A DNA stretch of 21,861 bases from Acidobacterium sp. Lineage in GTDB: Bacteria; Acidobacteriota; Terriglobia; Terriglobales; Acidobacteriaceae. Positions 1 through 6,995 of this stretch are shown here, in pieces. Within the stretch, counting starts at the first letter, position 1; every line of letters begins with the position of its first letter. The stretch covers positions 15,885 to 37,745 of the forward strand of contig PMAM01000151.1 in assembly GCA_003152595.1 (NCBI GenBank), written 5' to 3'. The notes beneath the pieces were generated by a model. That model was given only the letters and a program-made list of their open reading frames with translations. It did not search any database and was not told the DNA's origin. The translations under genes were made by a program, and so were the position numbers.

Positions 1-1
1 C

Positions 2-181
2 CTAGCTGCGGATGAGCCACATGAGCCAGCTCGCGGCGATGACCGAGGCAACGAACAGGACCCAACAGTAGATTCCGTAGCGAACCATGCCGCGCGTCGT
101 GGAGCGCTGCGTGATGGCGAAGACGACCGAGGTGCAGGTGGCAAAGAGCAGGACCGCGGTGAAGTGGGAGGGGGTGAGCAC
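2..181 (-). CDS. Small two-helix membrane protein (59 aa), unknown function
   Basis: A 59-residue reading frame starts at GTG 181-179 and stops at TAG 4-2. It was found by reading past the stop of the upstream gene: that gene's TAG (183-181) shares one base with this GTG (TAGTG), a typical translational-coupling overlap. Two hydrophobic segments, about residues 8-24 and 37-56, are separated by a short basic turn (residues 26-34, QRSTTRGMV), so I expect an inner-membrane hairpin with an arginine-serine C-terminus. No catalytic motif is visible and I recognise no family. The only functional hint is the shared transcript with the small membrane protein upstream. A longer N-terminus is possible because the frame is open above the GTG, but the overlap favours this start. 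Confidence 0.6.
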   Translation of the reverse strand: MLTPSHFTAVLLFATCTSVVFAITQRSTTRGMVRYGIYCWVLFVASVIAASWLMWLIRS

Positions 182-585
182 TAGAGCTTCCTCCCGATGC
201 GCAGGTTGTGAGCATCGACGGCGGCCACGAAATTGAGCAGGCCGGCGACGACAACGAACTTGGTGCCGTAATCCGCGGTCACGAGTTGTACGGTGCTCTG
301 GCCGAGCGAGAAGATGCGAGCGAGGAAGTAGAGCGCGCCGGTGCCGACATCACCGACGAAGCCGAGCATGTCGAGGGGATCGCCGGTGTTGGGTACGTAG
401 ACCTTGGCCTGCATCGCGATGCCCAGGAAGAACATGGCCGTGATGGCGAGGAACAACAGAAGTGCGCGGATCCAATGGCGTGTGAGCAGGTGGCCGGCAC
501 CGGGAACGAGCCAGCCGAGGATCAGCGCGGAATAGGCGAAGCCCTGAGTTTTGGTTGGAGCAGAGGTCTGCGTGCCGGAGGCCAT
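181..585 (-). CDS. Conserved small integral membrane protein (134 aa)
   Basis: A 134-residue protein starting at ATG 585-583, with AGGA 4 bases upstream. It has a short polar N-terminus (residues 1-14), hydrophobic helices at about 16-35 and 38-57, a weaker hydrophobic stretch at about 80-94 and a last helix at about 108-125, then a basic tail (LRIGRKL). The Gly/Pro-rich first helix (GWLVPGAGHLLTRHW) followed by a second hydrophobic segment resembles TM2-like or DUF6677-type small membrane proteins; I could not check that assignment. It lies 56 bases downstream of the M24 peptidase and overlaps the next gene by one base, so all three may be cotranscribed. Function unknown. Confidence 0.75.
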   Translation of the reverse strand: MASGTQTSAPTKTQGFAYSALILGWLVPGAGHLLTRHWIRALLLFLAITAMFFLGIAMQAKVYVPNTGDPLDMLGFVGDVGTGALYFLARIFSLGQSTVQLVTADYGTKFVVVAGLLNFVAAVDAHNLRIGRKL

Positions 586-595
586 GCTTCCTATG

Positions 596-601
596 ACTAT
601 A
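596..601 (-). promoter_or_regulatory. Possible -10 element (TATAGT) close to a start codon
   Basis: On the minus strand TATAGT lies exactly 10 bases upstream of the ATG at 585. No convincing -35 hexamer is seen 16-18 bases further up. If used, transcription would start within a few bases of the start codon, giving a nearly leaderless message independent of the peptidase gene upstream. Confidence 0.3.
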
Positions 602-641
602 AATGAAGGGCGCGATTTCGTTGTCGCCGCCCCGGCTGGTG

Positions 642-1814
642 TCAGATTCGGACGAGATCCCTCTGGATGCGGCCGGTGACAACGGCGTTGTCGCGGGAGG
701 TGATCATGTTGACTTCGCTGCGGACGCCGAACTCCGGCAGATAAATGCCGGGCTCGACGGAGAAGCAGGTGAAGGGCAGGATGCGGCGTTCGTCGTGGGT
801 TTCGAGGTTGTCGAGGTGGGCGCCGCTGCCATGAAGCTCGGCGCCGATGTTGTGGCCGGTGCGGTGCGTGAAATGTTGGCCGAAACCGGCACTGCGAATG
901 ACGGCGCGGGCCGCGTCGTCCGCCTCAAAGCCGGCGATGGGATGGCCGCCATCGGTGAAAGCCTGGCGCACGGCCTCAATCGCAGCATCGCGGGCATCGC
1001 GGACGACCGCGAAGACCACGCGTTCCTTTTCCGATGGCTCGCGATTGACGGTGCCGGTCCAGGTGATGTCGTACCAGCAGGTGCCGGGGCGATTCACGCG
1101 CGCCCAGATATCGATGAGCAGGAACGAGCCGGAGACGATCGGTCGGCTGGCTTCCGCCGTCGGCTCGTAGTGGGAGTTGGAGCTGTTCTCATTGATGGAG
1201 ACATTGGGACCGTGATCGGTGGTGAGGCCGGCGCGGTCTATGGCCTCGCGAAACCAGAGCATCATGTCGTATTCAGTGGCGGGGGCGCCGCTGCGGGCTC
1301 GGCTGCCGATGAACTGAAAGCCCTGAACGAGGATCTCGTCCAGCGCTTTCTGCGCGGCATAATGGCTGTCGATTTGATCCTCGGTGAGGACCGCCTGGAA
1401 GCGGCTGACGAGGTCGGCGGAGCTGACGATTTCCTTGTCGAAGGAGCGGAGAAGCTCGATGGTGCCCGCGTCGACCATAGAGACGTACATGATGGCGTTG
1501 CGCGGGGAGTACTGCATGGCGATGCGGTGCCACGGGGCGAGCATGGCGTCGAGGCCGGTTTCGAGCTCCTGCCAGGAGGAGTAGAGGCCTTTGGAGCCAG
1601 GCAGCGAGTCCAGTTTGTCGGCTTCGATGCGATGCACGAGCTTGCGGGGATCACCCTGGGCGGGGATGACATAGTACCAGCGGCGGCTGACGAGGCCATG
1701 ATCGGGCAGACCGAGAATGGCGGCGGCGAGCGGGTCGCGGTGGTGGTGATCGTAGAATAGCCACGCGTCCACACGAGCGCTTTGCAGCGCCGCCTGTATT
1801 GCACTGAGTTCCAT
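642..1814 (-). CDS. M24 family metallopeptidase (Xaa-Pro aminopeptidase/prolidase type)
   Basis: A 390-residue protein with a creatinase-like N-terminal domain (about 1-140) and a C-terminal pita-bread peptidase domain (about 150-385). All five expected metal ligands are visible: D235 (LLID), D249 (WYD), H321 (HRTGH), E354 (SVEPG) and E367 (RSEVN). H317 and H328 are candidate substrate or proton-relay histidines. The family cleaves peptide bonds involving proline using two divalent metals; no signal peptide is visible, so the enzyme is probably cytoplasmic and works in peptide turnover. Length and motif order are normal for the family. The start ATG 1814-1812 has no obvious Shine-Dalgarno sequence; TTTACT lies 8 bases upstream. 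Family is confident, exact specificity is not. Confidence 0.93.
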   Translation of the reverse strand: MELSAIQAALQSARVDAWLFYDHHHRDPLAAAILGLPDHGLVSRRWYYVIPAQGDPRKLVHRIEADKLDSLPGSKGLYSSWQELETGLDAMLAPWHRIAMQYSPRNAIMYVSMVDAGTIELLRSFDKEIVSSADLVSRFQAVLTEDQIDSHYAAQKALDEILVQGFQFIGSRARSGAPATEYDMMLWFREAIDRAGLTTDHGPNVSINENSSNSHYEPTAEASRPIVSGSFLLIDIWARVNRPGTCWYDITWTGTVNREPSEKERVVFAVVRDARDAAIEAVRQAFTDGGHPIAGFEADDAARAVIRSAGFGQHFTHRTGHNIGAELHGSGAHLDNLETHDERRILPFTCFSVEPGIYLPEFGVRSEVNMITSRDNAVVTGRIQRDLVRI

Positions 1815-1916
1815 ATATGTAGAGTAAAGGGTGCTGCGCTCAGGGTATAGAAAAACGGCGGCCTGCCGGAATGTCTGAGGCGTTTTTCGAACTGCTGCCG
1901 GCTAACTGCGGTCACT

Positions 1917-2201
1917 ATGAAACGATTTCTGAACATTTTGGAAACGGCGGCGAAGATCCTGCTGGTTACAGCGGTGGTGATGTGGGTCGGGGATTGGGCG
2001 GTCTTTCGCATGCGCGCGGCACGAGGGACGGCGTTCGACTCTGTGCAGGTGGAGGAGTTTCTGACGACGGCGCTCAAAGGCAACAAGCAGGAGTACGACT
2101 ACATGGGGACGGCGCAGGTGACGTGCGCGCGGGCGCTGTTCCCGCATGGGGGCGCGCCGGCGTGCTGGTGGGTGAGACGGCACAGGACGGAGTGGGAGTG
2201 A
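1917..2201 (+). CDS. Hypothetical single-helix membrane protein (94 aa)
   Basis: A 94-residue frame with one N-terminal hydrophobic segment (about residues 12-30) followed by a soluble tail with two cysteines (C70, C83) and a Trp/Arg-rich C-terminus. The pattern of membrane anchor, then a small domain with two cysteines, suggests an exported, disulfide-bonded tail, but I do not recognise a characterised family. There is no clear Shine-Dalgarno sequence before ATG 1917. It is divergent from the M24 peptidase and 55 bases upstream of the DUF4142 gene. The minus-strand frames over this stretch lack a domain, and the coherent helix plus soluble tail make this strand the likelier one. Confidence 0.6.
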   Translation: MKRFLNILETAAKILLVTAVVMWVGDWAVFRMRAARGTAFDSVQVEEFLTTALKGNKQEYDYMGTAQVTCARALFPHGGAPACWWVRRHRTEWE

Positions 2202-2229
2202 GAAGCGATACAACCGGAGGATTCGCTTC
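2202..2229 (+). repeat. 7-bp inverted repeat after the 94-aa gene
   Basis: GAAGCGA (2202-2208) and TCGCTTC (2223-2229) are perfect inverted arms around a 14-base loop, directly after the TGA stop at 2199-2201. There is no T-run after it, so it is not a standard intrinsic terminator. It could shape the leader of the downstream DUF4142 gene or protect the upstream message. Confidence 0.3.
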
Positions 2230-2256
2230 AGCTCTCTTAGCGAGTGGGGGCGGAGG

Positions 2257-2790
2257 ATGAAATTCCTGGTGGTGCAGGTTGTTGCGGTAGCGGGGATGGC
2301 GATGATGACGGGTACGCCGGCGGGGGCGCAGGTCCCCAGCCAGGGCGATTTGCACTATGTTCGGGAAGCGATGGAAACCAACGACGCGGAGATTGCCGCG
2401 GCTCGTCTGGCATTGGAAAGGTCAGACAGCGATGACGTGAAGCTACTTGCGCGGTTCTTGATCCACGATCGCGAGGTGATGAATGCCCAGATGCGCCCGC
2501 TTGCCGGCGACCTGAACGTCAGGGTGGGGGAGGGACAGACAAGCCCTGATCAAAAGCAGCTGGCCGATGAGCTCGCGGCCCTCACAGGGGAGGCTTTCGA
2601 CAGGCAATATATCGCAGCGATGGTTCAGGGAAACCAGAAGGCGCTGAAAGACACTAAAAAAGAGGCGGCTCAGTCGCAGTTTCCACAGGTGAAAAATGCG
2701 GCGCAAACGGTGGTTTTCGTCCTTCAGCAGCACCTGGAGATGGCGCAGAACGTGGCTCAGGCTCACCACGTAACGGTGGAGGCGCCGTAG
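2257..2790 (+). CDS. Secreted DUF4142 domain protein
   Basis: A 177-residue protein with a signal peptide (residues 1-24, ending AGA before QV) and a mostly helical mature part. The pattern of ANxxEI-type helix (here ETNDAEIAAARLAL), a central HDREVMNAQM segment and the closing FVLQQHLEMAQ segment matches DUF4142, a ferritin-like four-helix periplasmic family of unknown biochemical function. No iron-ligand set is obvious to me. The GGAGG next to the ATG (2252-2256) is too close to be ideal, but the G-run just before it can serve. The gene is convergent with the FAD oxidoreductase 47 bases away. Family assignment is good; the role is unknown. Confidence 0.85.
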   Translation: MKFLVVQVVAVAGMAMMTGTPAGAQVPSQGDLHYVREAMETNDAEIAAARLALERSDSDDVKLLARFLIHDREVMNAQMRPLAGDLNVRVGEGQTSPDQKQLADELAALTGEAFDRQYIAAMVQGNQKALKDTKKEAAQSQFPQVKNAAQTVVFVLQQHLEMAQNVAQAHHVTVEAP

Positions 2791-2812
2791 GAGCATGCAC
2801 CAGGGAATAGCC

Positions 2813-2832
2813 AACAGGGATCAGGGATCCCT
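2813..2832. repeat. Short heptamer repeat with embedded palindrome
   Basis: AACAGGG (2813-2819) is followed at once by ATCAGGG (2820-2826), and the 10-base palindrome AGGGATCCCT occupies 2823-2832. It fills most of the 47-base gap between two converging genes. It resembles the AGCAGGG array upstream of ruvA. No T-run makes it a convincing terminator. Confidence 0.45.
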
Positions 2833-2837
2833 CGCCG

Positions 2838-4403
2838 TCACTTCTTTTCTTCGTGGTATTCCTGCTCGGTATTGATTTCCCAGAGAACCGTTTTGTCGAT
2901 CTGCCCGGCGACGATCTGATCGACCGCAGTCATCGCGGTGAGCATGGAGTGATCCTGGTTGTTGTATTTGTGCATGCCGTTGCGGCCGACGAGGAACAGG
3001 TTCTCGAATCGGTCGATGTAGCGGACGATTTCGTCGAAGCGGTCGTAGGTGCCGAAATAGGCCGGGTAGGTCTTTGGGACGCGGACGACCACTGAGTCGC
3101 GGACATGGTTCCCACCGAGGATGCCGATTTTCTCGACTTCGGCGATGGCGAACCGGACGATCTCATCGTCAGGCATGTTCCACAGCTGGTCGGTTTCGTA
3201 GCAGAAGTACTCGAGGCCGATCCAGACCTTTGTTGGATCGGCAACCATGTAGGGGCTCCAGTTGTTGAAGATCTGGAGACGGCCGACAAGAACGTCCGGT
3301 TCCTGAATGTAGATCCAGGTGTCTTTGAGCGGGCCGCCGTCGGGCTCGGTGACGGCCAGGCGATCGACGAGCAGACCCACGGTGATGAAGTCGCGATAGA
3401 TGAGGCCGTCGGCGATGTCCTTGATACCGGTGGGTACCTCCACGTCGAGGCTGTGGATCAGCTCGCGGACGGGCATGGTGGAAAAGACGTAGTCGGCCGG
3501 GATGGTATGCGTGGCGCCGTATGGGTCACGGGCGACAACGGAGACGACGCGGTCATTTTCGACGTGCAGCTTGATTGCGCGCCAGCCCATACGCACTTCG
3601 CCGCCTTTTTTTGTAACAAGATCGGCGACGTATTCCCAAAGCTGGCCGGGGCCGTACTTGGGATAGAGAAACTTCTCGATCAGCGAGGTTTCGGTGGACT
3701 TCTGGGAGATATCGCCGGACCTTTTGCGGCTGAAGGTCTTCTTGAGGAAGTGCGCGACAGCCGTGCGCAGGGAGAGACCCTTGATGCGCTGGGCTCCCCA
3801 CTCGGCGCTGATCTGGTTGCAGGGCACGCCCCAGACTTTTTCGGTGTAGGACTTGAAGAAGGTCAGATAGAGTTCGTTGCCAAAGCGGTTGATGAGGAAA
3901 TCTTCAAGGGTTTTCTCGTTGCGGCGCGGAAACAGTTTCGCGCGCAGGTAGCCAATTCCGATCTTTACGGTGCGCCAGAGACCAAGCTGGCGAAGGGTCT
4001 GCGCATTGAGGGCGAGCGGGTAGTCGAAGAAGCTGCGCAGGAAGTAGATGCGGCTCTTGCGCGGGCGCACGAGCATGACGAGATCGGGGTCAGTGGCGGC
4101 GTCGGTTTCGGTCGAAACGACCCGCTCGCGATTTTGATAGCGAATCGTGTGCTCGCCAGAGCCGTTTTCGGTCGAAGCGATGGGGAGCAGGTCGGTCCAC
4201 CATTCCATGACGCGGTCGGCCTTGGAAAAGAAACGATGGCCGCCGATGTCCATGCGATTGCCGTTGTGGCGAATGGTGCAGGAGATGCCGCCGATGCGCT
4301 GGGTGGCTTCCAGAACAATGGGGTGAACGTCGGAGCGGCGCTGCAATTCAAGAGCGGCCGTGAGGCCGGCGGGACCGGCACCAATGATGACAGCGGTTTT
4401 CAT
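2838..4403 (-). CDS. FAD-dependent oxidoreductase (amine oxidase / UDP-galactopyranose mutase-like fold)
   Basis: A 521-residue protein. The start is set at ATG 4403-4401 because the FAD-binding motif VIIGAGPAGL begins at once (residues 5-14); the 72 residues encoded upstream in the open frame are Arg/Pro-rich and look non-coding. Further features are an acidic residue ending strand 2 (VLEAT), the second glycine motif RIGGIS, a substrate-domain segment TEKVWGVPC, and a C-terminal FAD segment (LVGRNGMHKYNNQD). This architecture fits NAD(P)/FAD-dependent oxidoreductases related to amine oxidases, protoporphyrinogen oxidase and UDP-galactopyranose mutase, often seen in glycan biosynthesis loci. 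No glycan cluster is present here, so the substrate is unknown. It is 184 bases downstream of the double-CxxC gene and may have its own promoter. Confidence 0.88.
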   Translation of the reverse strand: MKTAVIIGAGPAGLTAALELQRRSDVHPIVLEATQRIGGISCTIRHNGNRMDIGGHRFFSKADRVMEWWTDLLPIASTENGSGEHTIRYQNRERVVSTETDAATDPDLVMLVRPRKSRIYFLRSFFDYPLALNAQTLRQLGLWRTVKIGIGYLRAKLFPRRNEKTLEDFLINRFGNELYLTFFKSYTEKVWGVPCNQISAEWGAQRIKGLSLRTAVAHFLKKTFSRKRSGDISQKSTETSLIEKFLYPKYGPGQLWEYVADLVTKKGGEVRMGWRAIKLHVENDRVVSVVARDPYGATHTIPADYVFSTMPVRELIHSLDVEVPTGIKDIADGLIYRDFITVGLLVDRLAVTEPDGGPLKDTWIYIQEPDVLVGRLQIFNNWSPYMVADPTKVWIGLEYFCYETDQLWNMPDDEIVRFAIAEVEKIGILGGNHVRDSVVVRVPKTYPAYFGTYDRFDEIVRYIDRFENLFLVGRNGMHKYNNQDHSMLTAMTAVDQIVAGQIDKTVLWEINTEQEYHEEKK

Positions 4404-4587
4404 GTAGTGGTCGACAGGTTCTGCCGGCCGGATGCGCCGGGAATCGAACTGAGGGCGCCCGGCATGTGAGATGCGCCGGTGTGAATCGATGTGGGTGCCA
4501 TTTCTTCTATGTTCTTCGTGTCGATGCGGGAAGGGCAACTGGAAGTTGGCTCTGGTAGTTGCACTTCCGGCACCTGGCGTGGGTGAC

Positions 4588-4878
4588 CTAGCTGGGACTG
4601 ACGATCCTGCCGGTTCCACCGCAAGCGGCGCATTCCTCGTAGAGAGGAAGGTTGCCGTTCCATTCCACTGTGCTGAAGCCGACTCCGTTATCGTTAAGAC
4701 TCACGCCGGACGCGGCGCAGGCGGAGCAGAGACCGTGAGCGCGGCTGAAATCGGCATAGGTTGACGGCCGACCTGCCGCCGTTTCTCTGGACCGCCGCTC
4801 TCTTGCCTCGTGCCACCGTTTCTGAGCGGCCAGATATCGTGACAGATACTCGCCGGTAAGCGGAACGCCTCGCGCCAT
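4588..4878 (-). CDS. Small double-CxxC (zinc-ribbon-like) protein (96 aa)
   Basis: A 96-residue frame beginning 28 bases after the stop of the symporter gene, with GAGG about 10 bases before ATG 4878. Residues 1-45 are basic and helical. Two cysteine pairs follow, C51-x2-C54 (CSACAASG) and C83-x2-C86 (CAACGGTG), separated by 28 residues. Such CxxCxxxG pairs resemble the DnaJ-type zinc finger and should bind one zinc ion; this is inference. I do not recognise the family. The tight spacing to the symporter suggests cotranscription, and the cysteine motifs make this frame the real one among several overlapping open frames in this stretch. A role as an assembly, redox or regulatory partner of the transporter cannot be told from sequence. 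Confidence 0.62.
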   Translation of the reverse strand: MARGVPLTGEYLSRYLAAQKRWHEARERRSRETAAGRPSTYADFSRAHGLCSACAASGVSLNDNGVGFSTVEWNGNLPLYEECAACGGTGRIVSPS

Positions 4879-4906
4879 CGGGAAGAATCCTCGAGAAGAT
4901 TTTGGG

Positions 4907-6865
4907 TTAACTTCCGACCGTTTCCGAGCGGATCGCTGGTTCCGAATTGTTGGACGGAGCGGAGCCGGAGAGAGTTTCCCAGCCTCGGCGGGAGAGGTCC
5001 CACCAGATCAGACAGCCTGCGATGGCCGCGGCGGCGAGCAGCGCAGCGGCCGTGAGCCACGCGCCGAAGATCAGTTTGCCGATACCGAAGAGACAGCCAT
5101 AGACGAGGACGCAGCCAAGGATGGTGTCGAAGGCGTTGGCGCGGAAATCGCGGACAGGCGGTAGTTCCGGAGCTTCGCGCGCGATGCGTTTCCAGCCGTG
5201 AACCATGGGGTGGACGCGGCGGTAGAAGGCGAGCAGCGTCGCGTCCGGTTCGGCGGGTGTGATGAAGGTGGCGACGATCCACGCGACGGTGGTGATGCCG
5301 GCGGTGATCAGCGTGCTCTTGGCGAAGACCACGACATCGCTACCCGAGAACTGGACCCGCGACAGGCCCAGCGCGACCAGGGCGGCGACGATCATGGCGG
5401 AGATTTCGCTCCACGCATTGATGCGCCACCAGAACCAGCGCAGCATGTAGACGGCCCCGGTGCCGGCGCCGAGGTTGAGCACCAGCTCCCAGCCGGCGCC
5501 GATGGAGGTGAGCCGGCTGGCGACGTATCCGCTGACGAGGACCAGGAGGACGGTGACGATTTTGCTGACGAAAACGTAATGCCGTTCACTGGCGTCGCGG
5601 ACCATGAATCGCCGGTAGAGATCGCTGACGAGGTAGGAGGTTCCCCAGTTAAGCTGCGTGCCGATGGTGGACATGTAGGCGGCGAGGAACGCGGCGATCA
5701 TAAGCCCGCGCAGAGCGGGCGGAAGGAAATCGCGCAGGACCATGACGTATCCCTGCTGAGGATTGGCGGCATAGGCGGCGCTGGGCTGGAGGCCGCCGTG
5801 CGTCGAATACATCGCGAGGGCGACGAGGCCGGTGACGATCCAGGGCCACGGCCGGAGCGCGTAGTGGGCGATGTTGAACCAGAGGGTCGCGCCGAGAGAG
5901 TTCTTCTCGTCTTTTGCGCTGAACATGCGCTGGGCAATGTAGCCGCCGCCTCCTGGCTCGGCGCCGGGATACCAGGCCGCCCACCACTGCACGCCGATGT
6001 ACATGAGGAAGGTAAGGATGGGAAGGGTCCAGAGGTTGGGCGTCGTAAGGCCTGCATGGAAATCCGGCAGGAAAGAGAGGACGTTCGAAGTGGGATGACC
6101 GGCGGCGCGGGTTGCGGCATCGACGACGGAAAGGCGCACGCGCAGGGCGGACATGCCGCCGAGGCGCACCACAGCGATCCACGCGAGGACGACGATCATG
6201 GTCATCTTGAGCACGAACTGGAAAAGATCAGTGACAAGAACCCCCCAGAGTCCGCCGAGGAAGGTGTAAAGGCCCGTGAAGGGAACAAGGATGAAGATGC
6301 AGATGAAGAGCGCGGTGTGTCGCGGGTCGCCGAGGGTGTAGTGGACGAGCGCATGGCCTCCGAGGGCAACGGTGAGAACGCGGCCCTGGGCGATCACGGG
6401 TCCGAGCGACACAGCGATGATGTCGACCATGGCGCGCGTGACCCAGCCGAGGATGAAGCAGTTCATGAGCAGGCCGAGATAGACGGCTTTAAATCCGCGG
6501 AGGAAGGCGGCGGGCTTGCCGGCATAGCGAATCTCGACGAGTTCGACGTCGGTGAGAATTTCGGCGCGGCGCCAGTAGCGCGCGAAGAAGAAAACGGTGG
6601 TCATGCCGGAGAGGCACAGGCTCCACCAGATCCAGTTGCCGGAGATACCCTGGGTGGCGACGAGTCCGCAGACGAAGAGGGGCGTGTCGGCGGCGAAGGT
6701 GGTGGCCACCATCGAGGTACCGGCAAGCCACCAGGAGACATTGCGGCCGGAGACGAAAAAGTCTTCAGTGGAACCGCTGGCTTTGCTGCGGTAGTAGATG
6801 CCGATGAGCAGGTTGAACAGCAGGTAGGCAGCGATGACGAGCCAGTCGAGATGCGTAAGAGGCAT
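4907..6865 (-). CDS. Sodium:solute symporter family (SSS/SLC5) transporter
   Basis: A 652-residue polytopic membrane protein, with helices from residue 9 onward. The N-terminus (WLVIAAYLLFNLLIGIYY, then a polar stretch STEDFFVSGRNVSWWLAGTS and the ATTFAADTPL segment) is characteristic of the SSS family, which drives uptake of sugars, amino acids or other solutes with Na+. It is longer than the usual 500-550 residues; the extra length is mainly a C-terminal part with two further helices (about 590-630). AGGA sits 5 bases before ATG 6865. The substrate is not predictable from this sequence. It is followed closely by the double-CxxC gene. The long open frame on the opposite strand is a GC-rich shadow. 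Confidence 0.92.
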   Translation of the reverse strand: MPLTHLDWLVIAAYLLFNLLIGIYYRSKASGSTEDFFVSGRNVSWWLAGTSMVATTFAADTPLFVCGLVATQGISGNWIWWSLCLSGMTTVFFFARYWRRAEILTDVELVEIRYAGKPAAFLRGFKAVYLGLLMNCFILGWVTRAMVDIIAVSLGPVIAQGRVLTVALGGHALVHYTLGDPRHTALFICIFILVPFTGLYTFLGGLWGVLVTDLFQFVLKMTMIVVLAWIAVVRLGGMSALRVRLSVVDAATRAAGHPTSNVLSFLPDFHAGLTTPNLWTLPILTFLMYIGVQWWAAWYPGAEPGGGGYIAQRMFSAKDEKNSLGATLWFNIAHYALRPWPWIVTGLVALAMYSTHGGLQPSAAYAANPQQGYVMVLRDFLPPALRGLMIAAFLAAYMSTIGTQLNWGTSYLVSDLYRRFMVRDASERHYVFVSKIVTVLLVLVSGYVASRLTSIGAGWELVLNLGAGTGAVYMLRWFWWRINAWSEISAMIVAALVALGLSRVQFSGSDVVVFAKSTLITAGITTVAWIVATFITPAEPDATLLAFYRRVHPMVHGWKRIAREAPELPPVRDFRANAFDTILGCVLVYGCLFGIGKLIFGAWLTAAALLAAAAIAGCLIWWDLSRRGWETLSGSAPSNNSEPAIRSETVGS

Positions 6866-6895
6866 GCGGTTCCTGAGGGGGCGAGCTTGCAGACC

Positions 6896-6901
6896 AGTAT
6901 A
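6896..6901 (-). promoter_or_regulatory. Possible -10 box of the symporter gene
   Basis: TATACT on the minus strand lies 30 bases before the symporter ATG. A -35 at 17-base spacing would be the poor match ATTTTC (6924-6919). The position fits an independent promoter within the 130-base gap after the glycosyltransferase gene, but support is only the hexamer. Confidence 0.3.
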
Positions 6902-6995
6902 GACAGCGAGAATCGCACGAAAAATGCGGCGCAGGAGGAGAAACTATAGCAGTGTGCGTTCTATACAGACGCGGTGCGGAGGCCGCCGGATTGCA

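Noticed and set aside
603..1760. Plus-strand open frame of 385 codons opposite the M24 peptidase
   Set aside because: Low-complexity product; the minus strand has all five metal ligands of M24. The same applies to the antisense frames at 3105-4469, 6924-8261 and 18423-19730, and on the minus strand at 10409-11746.
4436..4456. tRNA T-loop-like sequence on the minus strand (GTTCGATTCCC)
   Set aside because: The flanking bases do not pair as a T-stem, and no D-arm, anticodon arm or acceptor stem could be found upstream.
4404..4619. N-terminal extension of the FAD oxidoreductase frame (start at 4619)
   Set aside because: The 72 extra residues are Arg/Pro-rich and precede the Rossmann motif, which in this family lies at the very N-terminus.
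5198..6949. Long plus-strand open frame (583 codons) opposite the sodium symporter
   Set aside because: Its product is Gly/Asp/Glu-rich without domains, and the opposite strand encodes a clear SSS transporter. GC-rich codon bias keeps the antisense frame open.
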